12,682 bases of DNA from an uncultured Collinsella sp. (GTDB taxonomy: Bacteria > Actinomycetota > Coriobacteriia > Coriobacteriales > Coriobacteriaceae), in NCBI GenBank assembly GCA_902490245.1, contig CABUDB010000018.1, positions 1 through 12,682 of the forward strand, in the 5' to 3' direction. A program made the position numbers and the translations under genes. Numbering within the stretch: the stretch's first letter is position 1; the number at the start of each line of letters is the position of its first letter. Below are positions 6,776 to 12,668 of the stretch, in pieces. A model generated the notes under the pieces. The model saw only the letters and a program-made list of their open reading frames with translations, ran no database searches and had not been told where the DNA came from.

Positions 6776-6815
6776 GGGTGCCTGGGCTCGGGCGCACGCT
6801 ATGAAGGGAGAGCAT

Positions 6816-7535
6816 ATGAAGAGTTTCGTTGCCGAGGATTCGTTTTGGGAGCTGTTTCCGCAGGCGGCAATCGGCGTTGTGGTCGTAAAGGGCATGAAGC
6901 CCGCGGCGCAGATTTCCCAGGAGGACGTGGATGCGATTGCCGCGTTGCTCGACCGCGCCAATATCGATGCGGAGCGTCACCTGACGAGTGATACCATCAG
7001 CGAGAATGCGCCGGTTAAGGCATGGCGCGAGGCGTATCGCCTGTTCAAGACCAAGAAGGGCGCGCGTTGCTCAGTTGAGAACCTGCTCAAGCGCGTGCTC
7101 AAAGGCAAGCCGGTCGGCCACATCACGCCGGCGGTGGATATCTACAACACGATTTCGTTGACTTATGCGCTGCCCGTTGGCGGTGAGGATTTGCATGCTA
7201 TTGAGGGCAATCTGCGCCTGGCGGTGACCGACGGCGGCGACGCGTTCTTGCCACTTGGCGAGGAGGCGGATGATCCGACGCTGCCTGGCGAGCTCGCCTA
7301 CATCGATGATGCGGGCGCCGTGTGCCGCTGCTGGAACTGGCGCGACGGCGTTCGTACGGCGCTGTCCGACGATTCGGCCGATGCGTTCCTGGCGATTGAG
7401 TGCGTGGAGCCCGAGCGGATGGGGGATTGCCAGGCCGCCATCGATCGCTTGGCCGAGCTGCTTGAGTGCTATCTGGGAGCGACGGTTGTCGTTAAGACGC
7501 TTGTAACCCGCGACAATCCCTGCGTGGAGCTGTAG
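6816..7535 (+). CDS. Stand-alone B3/B4 (tRNA-editing-like) domain protein
   Basis: A 239-residue soluble protein made of the B3/B4 domain found in the beta subunit of phenylalanyl-tRNA synthetase, where it hydrolyses misacylated Tyr-tRNA. The region around residues 100-140 (GHITPAVDIYNTISLTYALPVGGEDL) and the later GELAYIDDAGAVCRCWNWRDG carry the family pattern of free-standing B3/B4 proteins. No synthetase, anticodon-binding or tRNA-binding domain is attached. Free B3/B4 proteins are widespread in bacteria; their role is usually assumed to be trans-editing of tRNA or binding of amino-acid-like ligands, but is not established. The ATG at 6816 is chosen for the AAGGGAG ribosome binding site at 6804-6810; the in-frame ATG at 6801 lies before that site. 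The gene has its own promoter and leader and is bracketed by inverted copies of a hairpin repeat. Confidence 0.78.
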   Translation: MKSFVAEDSFWELFPQAAIGVVVVKGMKPAAQISQEDVDAIAALLDRANIDAERHLTSDTISENAPVKAWREAYRLFKTKKGARCSVENLLKRVLKGKPVGHITPAVDIYNTISLTYALPVGGEDLHAIEGNLRLAVTDGGDAFLPLGEEADDPTLPGELAYIDDAGAVCRCWNWRDGVRTALSDDSADAFLAIECVEPERMGDCQAAIDRLAELLECYLGATVVVKTLVTRDNPCVEL

Positions 7536-7560
7536 CGGCGCCTAGAACCTATTGATGCCC

Positions 7561-7600
7561 AAAACCACCACAAAGGTACCTGTCCTTTGTGGTGGTTTTT
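7561..7600 (+). terminator. Hairpin element copy 2 (reverse), terminator of the B3/B4 gene
   Basis: AAAACCACCACAAAGG (7561-7576) pairs perfectly over 16 bp with CCTTTGTGGTGGTTTT (7584-7599) around the 7-nt loop TACCTGT, followed by a T. A-tract and T-tract flanks would allow termination in both directions. The loop is the reverse complement of the copy 1 loop core, so this copy is inverted relative to copy 1, and it is 2 nt shorter. Confidence 0.75.
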
Positions 7601-7601
7601 A

Positions 7602-7680
7602 TGTTGATGGGTCAACAAATAGGTCGTGCAGGGCTGGCGGCCGCTGGGTACGGTTAAGATGTTTACCCATAAGCATTATG
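7602..7680. promoter_or_regulatory. Two dyads upstream of the MarR-family gene
   Basis: TGTTGA-TGGG-TCAACA (7602-7617) and CATAA-GCA-TTATG (7668-7680) are perfect inverted repeats of the size bound by MarR dimers. The second ends 23 bp before the start codon, which suits autorepression. The TTGA/TCAA half sites of the first recall MarR-family boxes such as that of FabT. No convincing -35/-10 pair could be assigned. Confidence 0.35.
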
Positions 7681-7703
7681 CAAGCGAAAGGCGGTCGTCT
7701 CTC

Positions 7704-8153
7704 ATGCAGCAGAACGACGAGACACGTTTCGAGGACTTTGTCGGACTGATCAGCGGGCTCTACAAGGAGATTCAGCGCATTAAGACATCCGAGGGCGCAA
7801 GGCTGGGCCTCAAGGGCTCCGACGTTATGTGCCTTTACTATCTTGAGCGCAGCAAGGACGGCCTGACTGGTGCTGACCTGGCTCGCATGGCAGGCGTGAC
7901 CCGCGCTGCCGTCTCGCGCACGCTGGCGCATCTGGAGGAGGGCGGCTACGTCGAGGTCGATGATTCGGGCGATGCCGCCGTTAAGTATCGTGCTCCGGTG
8001 CGCCTGACCGCTCTGGGCGGCGAGAGCATGAGCGAGGCCGACCGCATCATCCACGAAGTGCTCGATACCACCGGTAAGGCTATGGGTGTGGAGCAGCGCG
8101 AGCAGATGTATGCGTCGCTGCGCACGATTCTCAACACCCTGCGCGAGCTGTAG
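7704..8153 (+). CDS. MarR-family winged-helix transcriptional regulator
   Basis: A 149-residue DNA-binding regulator of normal MarR length. The winged helix-turn-helix runs through LTGADLARMAGVTRAAVSRT (about residues 54-73) with recognition helix residues RAAVSRTLAHLEEGG, then a wing (VEVDDSGDAAVKYRAPVRLT). Flanking N- and C-terminal helices should form the dimer interface. The start at 7704 has AAAGGCGG at 7687-7694. An upstream in-frame ATG at 7659 would overlap the putative operator and is less likely. The next gene, a DegV family protein, starts 119 bp downstream with no terminator between, so the two may be one transcript. No ligand-binding residue can be read from the sequence. A fatty-acid-responsive role (as in FabT) is an inference from the DegV neighbour; stress or antibiotic response is equally common in this family. 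Confidence 0.88.
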   Translation: MQQNDETRFEDFVGLISGLYKEIQRIKTSEGARLGLKGSDVMCLYYLERSKDGLTGADLARMAGVTRAAVSRTLAHLEEGGYVEVDDSGDAAVKYRAPVRLTALGGESMSEADRIIHEVLDTTGKAMGVEQREQMYASLRTILNTLREL

Positions 8154-8272
8154 GGTCGCCAAGGCTTTTGCTTCCAATTAACAACTGCATAGTCCTGTTT
8201 GAGCGCGTATACCGTGCCGGGGCCTTGCTGTCAAAATTCCCTGCGCGGGACCTGCGCAAGAAAGGATTCGCT

Positions 8273-9127
8273 ATGTCCGTCCGCATTATTACCGATTCCG
8301 CAAGCGATATGTCGCCGGCCGAGCACCCAGCACTGGCCGTTTTGCCGCTGTCCGTCACTTTTGGCACCGATGTGTACATGGATGGCATCGACATCGATCA
8401 CCAGCGCTTTTACGAGATGCTCGTGGAGCGCGATGAGCTGCCCAAGACCGGCCAGGTCAACCCGTACGCGTTTTCGCAGGCGATTGCCAAGGTTCGTGAA
8501 GCCGGCGATGAGGCTGTGATTATTACCGTGGGCGCTAAGCTATCAGGCACCAATCAGAGTGCCCGTACCGCACTTGCCGAGGCGCCAGGTGGCGACGTGT
8601 TCGTGGTAGACAGCAACAACGTCACCCTGGGCGAGCGCGTCCTGGTCGAGTATGCGCTGCGCTTGGTGGACGAGGGCCGCAGTGCATCTCAGATCGCGGC
8701 GGCTGTCGAGGCCGTGCGCGACCGTGTGGTGGTTATCGGCCTGCTCGAGACGCTGGAGTACCTGGTGCGCGGCGGTCGTCTGTCTGCTGCGGCCGGCGCC
8801 GTGGGCACGCTGCTCAACGTAAAGCCTGTGGTGGCTGTCGAGGACGGTCTGATCGTGCAGCTGGGCAAGGCTCGCGGTTCCAAGAACGGCCGCAACCTGC
8901 TGAACCAAAAGGTCGAAAAGGCGGGCGGCATCGACTTTTCCATGCCGCTGGCGCTCGGCTATACGGGTCTTTCGGATGCGGTGCTCAAGAAGTATATCGA
9001 GGACAGCGCGGCGCTGTGGGCTGGTCACACCGAGGGCGAACTGCCCGTTCACACCATTGGCGCCACCATCGGAACCCACGTTGGCCCCGGCGCCGTAGCC
9101 GTAGCCTTCTTCCAGCCCGCCAACTAA
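8273..9127 (+). CDS. DegV family fatty-acid-binding protein (FakB-like)
   Basis: A 284-residue cytoplasmic protein of full DegV length. Family motifs are in order: TDSASD (residues 7-12), KTGQVNP (58-64, the position of the usual TSQPS lid motif), ITVGAKLSGTNQSA (84-97), then GRLSAAAG and the C-terminal TIGTHVGPGAVAVAFF. DegV/FakB proteins hold a fatty acid in a buried pocket and, in Firmicutes, present it to the kinase FakA for phosphorylation and use in phospholipid synthesis. No fakA lies in this window, so that partnership is unproven here. The ATG at 8273 is preceded by AGAAAGGA (8259-8266, 6-nt gap). It is probably co-transcribed with the MarR gene, and a hairpin follows 10 bp after the stop. 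Confidence 0.9.
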   Translation: MSVRIITDSASDMSPAEHPALAVLPLSVTFGTDVYMDGIDIDHQRFYEMLVERDELPKTGQVNPYAFSQAIAKVREAGDEAVIITVGAKLSGTNQSARTALAEAPGGDVFVVDSNNVTLGERVLVEYALRLVDEGRSASQIAAAVEAVRDRVVVIGLLETLEYLVRGGRLSAAAGAVGTLLNVKPVVAVEDGLIVQLGKARGSKNGRNLLNQKVEKAGGIDFSMPLALGYTGLSDAVLKKYIEDSAALWAGHTEGELPVHTIGATIGTHVGPGAVAVAFFQPAN

Positions 9128-9137
9128 CCGACCTGCC

Positions 9138-9180
9138 ATAAACCACCGCAAAGGAGACAGACACCTTTGTGGTGGTTTAT
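9138..9180 (+). terminator. Hairpin element copy 3 (forward), after degV
   Basis: Positions 9138-9154 pair with 9164-9180 over 17 bp with a single G-T wobble; the loop is AGACAGACA. Orientation matches copy 1. It lies only 10 bp after the degV stop and 12 bp before the ribosome binding site of the next gene, so it could terminate or attenuate transcription into that gene. The downstream flank is TTTAT rather than a pure T-run. Confidence 0.65.
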
Positions 9181-9207
9181 GCTTTTCCGGGTGGAAGGGA
9201 GCGAGCG

Positions 9208-9528
9208 ATGGCGTCTGAGGGCTTTTTTGATCGGGTGTACGAGGTGGTCGAGCAGATCCCCGAGGGGATGGTCGCCACGTATGGTCAGGTGGCGCTGCTT
9301 GCCGGTCGCCCACGAAGTGCGCGGTACGTGGGGTATGCCCTGCATAGCAATCCGCGCCCCGGCGAGATTCCCTGTCACCGCGTGGTGTTTGCCGACGGCC
9401 GTATCTGTGAGGGCTTTGCCTTTGGCGGGCCCGATGCTCAACGTGAGCTTCTGCTGGGGGAGGGCGTGACGTTTACCGACCCCATGCATGTTGATCTGGC
9501 CGCCTGTCGCTGGCCTGCCGGACTCTAA
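9208..9528 (+). CDS. Small MGMT-family protein (DNA alkyltransferase catalytic/DNA-binding domain)
   Basis: A 106-residue protein consisting only of the C-terminal domain of O6-alkylguanine-DNA alkyltransferase. It keeps the helix-turn-helix with VATYGQVA (residues 22-29), the arginine finger in SARYVG (R39) and the active-site motif PCHRV with C56. Alkyltransferase-like proteins (ATLs) of this size usually have Trp in place of that Cys and only flag lesions for nucleotide excision repair; here the acceptor Cys is present, so methyl transfer is chemically possible. The N-terminal domain of full Ogt/MGMT is absent. The ATG at 9208 is chosen for GGAAGGGA at 9193-9200; an in-frame ATG at 9169 lies inside the preceding hairpin. 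The gene is bracketed by inverted hairpin copies and has no promoter of its own in the 80-bp gap after degV. Confidence 0.85.
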   Translation: MASEGFFDRVYEVVEQIPEGMVATYGQVALLAGRPRSARYVGYALHSNPRPGEIPCHRVVFADGRICEGFAFGGPDAQRELLLGEGVTFTDPMHVDLAACRWPAGL

Positions 9529-9544
9529 CAGCTCTGCCGTGGTC

Positions 9545-9586
9545 AAAACCACCACAAAGGTGCCTGTCCCCTTTGTGGTGGTTTTT
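9545..9586 (+). terminator. Hairpin element copy 4 (reverse), terminator of the MGMT-family gene
   Basis: AAAACCACCACAAAGG (9545-9560) pairs perfectly over 16 bp with CCTTTGTGGTGGTTTT (9570-9585), loop TGCCTGTCC, then a further T. It is a strong intrinsic terminator with tracts suited to both strands, inverted relative to copies 1 and 3. It stands between the plus-strand cluster and the minus-strand genes. Confidence 0.78.
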
Positions 9587-9863
9587 CGTTGCAGGTTTAC
9601 CTGGGCTAACTTATGGAGAAGGTGTGTTGGGGTAGTTTGACGCTAGAAAGTAAACCACGGTGAACTATATTGGTTTCAACAACGGAGCAGGCAATAGGCG
9701 ATGAAAAAGCCTGCCCTGTTGAGTTTGATTCGCATCCCTCCCCTCTGTGCGATTCAACGGTGTACTTCGGGAACAGGCCCGCTGGCAACTATCTGCCAGC
9801 GGGCCTGTTCCTGTTTCGGTGAGGATTCAGCCTCACTGTCTATGTTGTGCGAAGGCGCTTTGC
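9587..9863. other. Hairpin-rich non-coding stretch downstream of trpS
   Basis: No supportable gene lies here; a 60-codon frame on the complement (9606-9788) has no ribosome binding site or recognisable family. Three stems are visible. Positions 9680-9692 pair with 9709-9721, including GCAGGC/GCCTGC. GGAACAGGCCCGCTGGCA (9770-9787) is perfectly complementary to 9794-9811 with a 6-nt loop. GTGAGG/CCTCAC lies at 9819-9824 and 9831-9836. The 18-bp stem could terminate trpS on the complement, but no T-run follows on that strand; on the plus strand only TGTTT follows. Confidence 0.5.
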
Positions 9864-10913
9864 CTAGTACACCATGCCCATGGCGTCCCGAACCTCGGCC
9901 AGGGTCTGCTCGGCGATCTCGTTGGCGCGACGGTTGCCCTCGTGCAGGACGTCCTTCACATAGTCCAGATCGTTCTCGTAGCGCTGGCGACGTTCGCGGA
10001 TCGGTGCGAAGTACTCGTTGACAGCCTCGGTCACGTACTTCTTGAGCTGGCCGGAGCCGCCCATGCCAATCTCCTCGGCAATCTCAACCTCGGAACGGCC
10101 GGTGCAGATGGCGGCCGTCGAAAGCAGACCGGACACGCCGGGACGGTTCTCGGGATCGAACGTGATCATGCGCTCGGAGTCGGTCTGACTCTTCTTGATG
10201 CGCTTGGCCGTCTCCTCGGCGGTCATCGAGATGTTGATGGCGTTGCCGTAGCTCTTGCTCATCTTGCGACCATCCAGGCCGGGCAGCAGCGGGGTCTCGG
10301 ACAGCAGTGCGTCGACCTCGGGGAATACCTTGCCGTAGCGGTTGTTAAAGCGGCGGGCGATGGTGCGGGTAAGCTCGATGTGCGGCAGCTGGTCGCGACC
10401 GACGGGCACCACGTTGCCCTTGCAGAACAGGATGTCGCAGGCCTGATGCACCGGGTAGGTGAGCAGAAGGCCGGTGAGCTCGTGGCCCGAGGCCTCCATC
10501 TCGGCCTTGACGGTGGGGTTGCGCGCCAGCTCGGCCTCGGAGACCAGCGACAGGAACGGCAGCATGAGCTGGTTGGCGGCGGGCACGGCGGAGTGCGCGT
10601 AGATCATGGTCTTGTCGGGATCGATGCCGCAGGCAAGGTAGTCCATGACCATGTTGTACACGTTGTCCTGGATGTGCTCGGTCGTGTCGCGGTCAGTGAT
10701 GACCTGGTAGTCGGCGATGAGCACGTTGGTCTTGGCGCCCATGTTCTGCAGCTCAACACGGCCCTTGAGGGTACCGAAGTAGTGGCCCAGGTGCAGACGG
10801 CCGGTGGGGCGGTCGCCGGTGAGCATGGTGAACTTCTCGGGCGTTTTGGTCAGGCCCTCGCGAATGGCGTTGCTCTTTTGCAGCGCGACTTCGTAGCTGT
10901 TCTCGTTTGGCAT
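9864..10913 (-). CDS. trpS: Tryptophanyl-tRNA synthetase
   Basis: A 349-residue class I aminoacyl-tRNA synthetase that charges tRNA-Trp, of typical bacterial TrpS length. The ATP-binding HIGH motif is HLGH (residues 41-44) in TGDRPTGRLHLGHY, and the KMSKS loop is exact (217-221, in GRKMSKSYGNAI). VGRDQLPHIELTR (171-183) is another family hallmark. The start is set at the ATG 10911-10913, giving MPNENSYEVALQKSNAI, with AGGAGC (10918-10923 on the complement) at 4-nt spacing; the open frame continues upstream without homology. No T-box leader is visible in the 159 bp upstream, so tryptophan control by tRNA sensing is not indicated here. It lies downstream of the WecA/TagO-type gene on the same strand, but the gap makes a single operon uncertain. 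Confidence 0.96.
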   Translation of the reverse strand: MPNENSYEVALQKSNAIREGLTKTPEKFTMLTGDRPTGRLHLGHYFGTLKGRVELQNMGAKTNVLIADYQVITDRDTTEHIQDNVYNMVMDYLACGIDPDKTMIYAHSAVPAANQLMLPFLSLVSEAELARNPTVKAEMEASGHELTGLLLTYPVHQACDILFCKGNVVPVGRDQLPHIELTRTIARRFNNRYGKVFPEVDALLSETPLLPGLDGRKMSKSYGNAINISMTAEETAKRIKKSQTDSERMITFDPENRPGVSGLLSTAAICTGRSEVEIAEEIGMGGSGQLKKYVTEAVNEYFAPIRERRQRYENDLDYVKDVLHEGNRRANEIAEQTLAEVRDAMGMVY

Positions 10914-10923
10914 GATTGCTCCT

Positions 10924-10933
10924 AACATATGTT
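10924..10933. promoter_or_regulatory. Palindrome just upstream of the trpS ribosome binding site
   Basis: AACATATGTT is a perfect 10-bp palindrome ending next to the trpS ribosome binding site. It is short and could be chance. The rest of the trpS-wecA gap (10934-11072) shows only a possible -10, TATCAT on the complement (10945-10950), with no matching -35. Confidence 0.2.
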
Positions 10934-11072
10934 CATGGGTCAAGATGATAACGCGTTTATTGGAGGGGTGGTGCGTAAGTAGGCGAGGGGCTGGCAAGGG
11001 GTGGCTTACGCGATTGATGCGATGTAGTTGCACTTGGTCAGCGATGCCTTGGCACATTCTCGGCAGCTTACC

Positions 11073-12272
11073 CTAGAGCTTGTGGTGGCGCTCTTCCTTA
11101 CGTTCCTCGGCTGCCTGCTCCTCCTGCTTAAAGGCGGGGTCGTCGGGGGTGACGAGCTCATCCTCGTGCGTGCGCTTGTTGTAATGGTGGCGCAGCACGG
11201 GCTCAAACAGATGTAGATGCTTGGCAAAGGCCGCCGAGCCAATGGCGAGCACGGTAAAGATCAGCACGCGCATGGGCACCTCGACCTGGTTGATCGCGGC
11301 GGCGCCGGCCGAAAGCATAATGCACCAGGCGTAGATGAGGAGCACTGCCTGCTTTTGGTTGTAGCCCTCTTGGATCAGGCGGTGGTGGATGTGGCCCTTG
11401 TCGGCCTGCCCGATGCTAATGTGGGCGCGCTTGCGGCGCACGATGGCGCTAAACGTGTCGATGATGGGCACGCCGGCAACGATGAGCGGGATGATAAGCG
11501 AGGTGAGCGCGGCGGTGCGGCTCACGTTGAGTAGCGAGATGGAGCCCAGCGCAAAGCCCAGAAGCAGCGACCCCGAGTCGCCCAAGAAGATGCTTGCGGG
11601 GTTGAAGTTGTAGCGCAAAAAGGCCAGACAGGCGCCAAAGAGCGCAATGGAGAGCGCGGCGGCGTCGATGCGGCCCGAGAGAACGGCCATCGAAAACATG
11701 GTGAACGACGCGATGCCGCAGATGCCCGTGGCTAAGCCGTCGAGGCCGTCGATGAGGTTAATGATGTTGGTGAATGCCACCAGATAGATCACGGTGATGG
11801 GGTAGGCGAGCCATCCGAGCATGATTTCGCCGGGGGCAAACGGGTTGACGATGACGCCGATGCGCAGGCCACCCACGCAGGCGATGAGCGCAGCGAGGAC
11901 CTGTCCGGCCAGCTTTTGCTTGGGCTTGAGCTGGAAGACGTCGTCGATAGCGCCGGTCGCAAAGATGACGGTAAAGGAGAGCGCCAGCATGGGATAGCTA
12001 ATGTGAAGGCGCGGGTGCGGCACCAGGACGGGCGGCCAGCCTAGGTGCCAGGTGCCTAGGATTTGCACAATGCAGGCAACGACCAGGCCCAAAAACACCG
12101 CCGTTCCGCCCAAACGCGGGATGGGCTTGGTGTTGATGCGGCGCTTGGAAGGATAGTCGACGGCGTCGAGCTTAATTGCCAAGCGCTTGACCAGGGGCAC
12201 CATGAGGAAGGTCGTGATAAAGGCCGCCGCTGCCACGCATAGGTACGGTATGTAGCTCGGGGATGAAGCCAT
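11073..12272 (-). CDS. Undecaprenyl-phosphate GlcNAc/sugar-1-phosphate transferase (WecA/TagO/MraY family)
   Basis: A 399-residue membrane enzyme with about 11 membrane segments. It moves a HexNAc-1-phosphate from a UDP-sugar to undecaprenyl phosphate, the first step of teichoic acid, O-antigen or other cell-wall glycan synthesis. Catalytic motifs are complete: GAIDD (107-111) with LKPKQK, NIINLIDGLDGLATG (169-183), FLGDSGS (229-235) and the HIHHRL loop (294-299) that separates WecA/TagO types from MraY. The C-terminus is a charged tail (about residues 360-399) rich in Glu, Lys and His, probably cytoplasmic. The start is placed at 12270-12272 (MASSPSYIPYL), where the first membrane segment begins; the ribosome binding site there is weak, and an upstream ATG would add a poorly conserved stretch of up to 40 residues. 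The symbol wecA or tagO depends on the glycan made, which is unknown. Confidence 0.9.
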   Translation of the reverse strand: MASSPSYIPYLCVAAAAFITTFLMVPLVKRLAIKLDAVDYPSKRRINTKPIPRLGGTAVFLGLVVACIVQILGTWHLGWPPVLVPHPRLHISYPMLALSFTVIFATGAIDDVFQLKPKQKLAGQVLAALIACVGGLRIGVIVNPFAPGEIMLGWLAYPITVIYLVAFTNIINLIDGLDGLATGICGIASFTMFSMAVLSGRIDAAALSIALFGACLAFLRYNFNPASIFLGDSGSLLLGFALGSISLLNVSRTAALTSLIIPLIVAGVPIIDTFSAIVRRKRAHISIGQADKGHIHHRLIQEGYNQKQAVLLIYAWCIMLSAGAAAINQVEVPMRVLIFTVLAIGSAAFAKHLHLFEPVLRHHYNKRTHEDELVTPDDPAFKQEEQAAEERKEERHHKL

Positions 12273-12363
12273 GAATCTAAAAACCGCCAAGCGTCGAAGG
12301 AAAAGGTCGGAAGAACGCCATGCGCAAAGGGCATAGCCGAACCATGATACTCGACCACGGGGG

Positions 12364-12456
12364 TGCATGGAATTGCATGCAGCGATAATCACGCGCTTAC
12401 CAGATATTGGGATGTTGTCGATGGCTTGTCGGGATGCCGGCGGGGATCCATATGGA
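12364..12456. promoter_or_regulatory. Dyads upstream of the WecA/TagO-type gene
   Basis: TGCATG-GAATTG-CATGCA (12364-12381) is a perfect 6+6 inverted repeat about 92 bp before the start, and TCCATATGGA (12447-12456) is a perfect palindrome. Both lie in the 237-bp gap between the gene and the upstream terminator. No convincing promoter boxes could be set beside them, so a regulatory role is only possible. Confidence 0.25.
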
Positions 12457-12501
12457 CCGAGATGGTGATTTTCGGCAAAAGAAAACCACCCCCCACGTTA
12501 C

Positions 12502-12530
12502 GAAAATGAACCCACCTAAAACAGGTGGGT
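12502..12530 (-). terminator. Intrinsic terminator of the edge RNA
   Basis: On the complement ACCCACCT (12530-12523) pairs perfectly over 8 bp with AGGTGGGT (12517-12510) around a 5-nt loop, followed by TCATTTTC. It closes the structured RNA to its right and separates it from the WecA/TagO-type gene. Confidence 0.65.
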
Positions 12531-12668
12531 GCCCTCATCGACTGTTCCAGCGTCCTTAACAACGAAGGATACCTGTACTAGGTACGACTGTGTGGGCTCC
12601 CTAAATAAACGCGACGGTTCACCCAGTTGCTCCGTGGGGGGCGGAATACCTACATCATAAAGCGGCAC
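12510..12668 (-). ncRNA. ssrS: Structured non-coding RNA, candidate 6S RNA
   Basis: No coding frame is present. On the complement the RNA would begin near GTGCC (12668-12664), which pairs with GGCAC just before the terminal hairpin (12533-12529), closing a transcript of about 140-160 nt. Inside are UCCG/CGGA with a C-rich loop (six C), UGGGU/GCCCA, and a compact three-way junction: CAGuCG with CGCUG enclosing two adjacent hairpins, UACCU/AGGUA and UCCUU/AAGGA, with no unpaired junction bases. The closing stem followed directly by a CACCCACCT terminator, and the UAUCCUUCG...AAGGA hairpin, resemble Gram-positive 6S RNA as I remember it; 6S RNA binds housekeeping RNA polymerase. The 5' end and promoter may lie beyond the window. 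A leader or riboswitch of the downstream gene is the alternative. Confidence 0.5.

Noticed and set aside
6608..9586. CRISPR array from repeated hairpins
   Set aside because: Only four copies, unequal spacing of about 400-1,500 bp, alternating orientation and genes between them; no cas genes.
9606..9788. 60-codon frame on the complement in the trpS downstream region
   Set aside because: No ribosome binding site, and it spans two hairpins that explain the sequence better; kept only as a note in the region entry.
9747..10925. 392-codon plus-strand open frame opposite trpS
   Set aside because: It is an antisense shadow of trpS, rich in Gly, Val, Leu and His repeats and without any recognisable domain.
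10914..11072. T-box leader for trpS
   Set aside because: The complement of this gap lacks the conserved GGTGGnACCGCG antiterminator sequence and is too short for a full T-box.
12620..12650. 6C RNA motif suggested by the six-C hairpin loop in the edge RNA
   Set aside because: The 6C class has two C-rich-loop stems; only one is visible here and the rest of the RNA does not fit.
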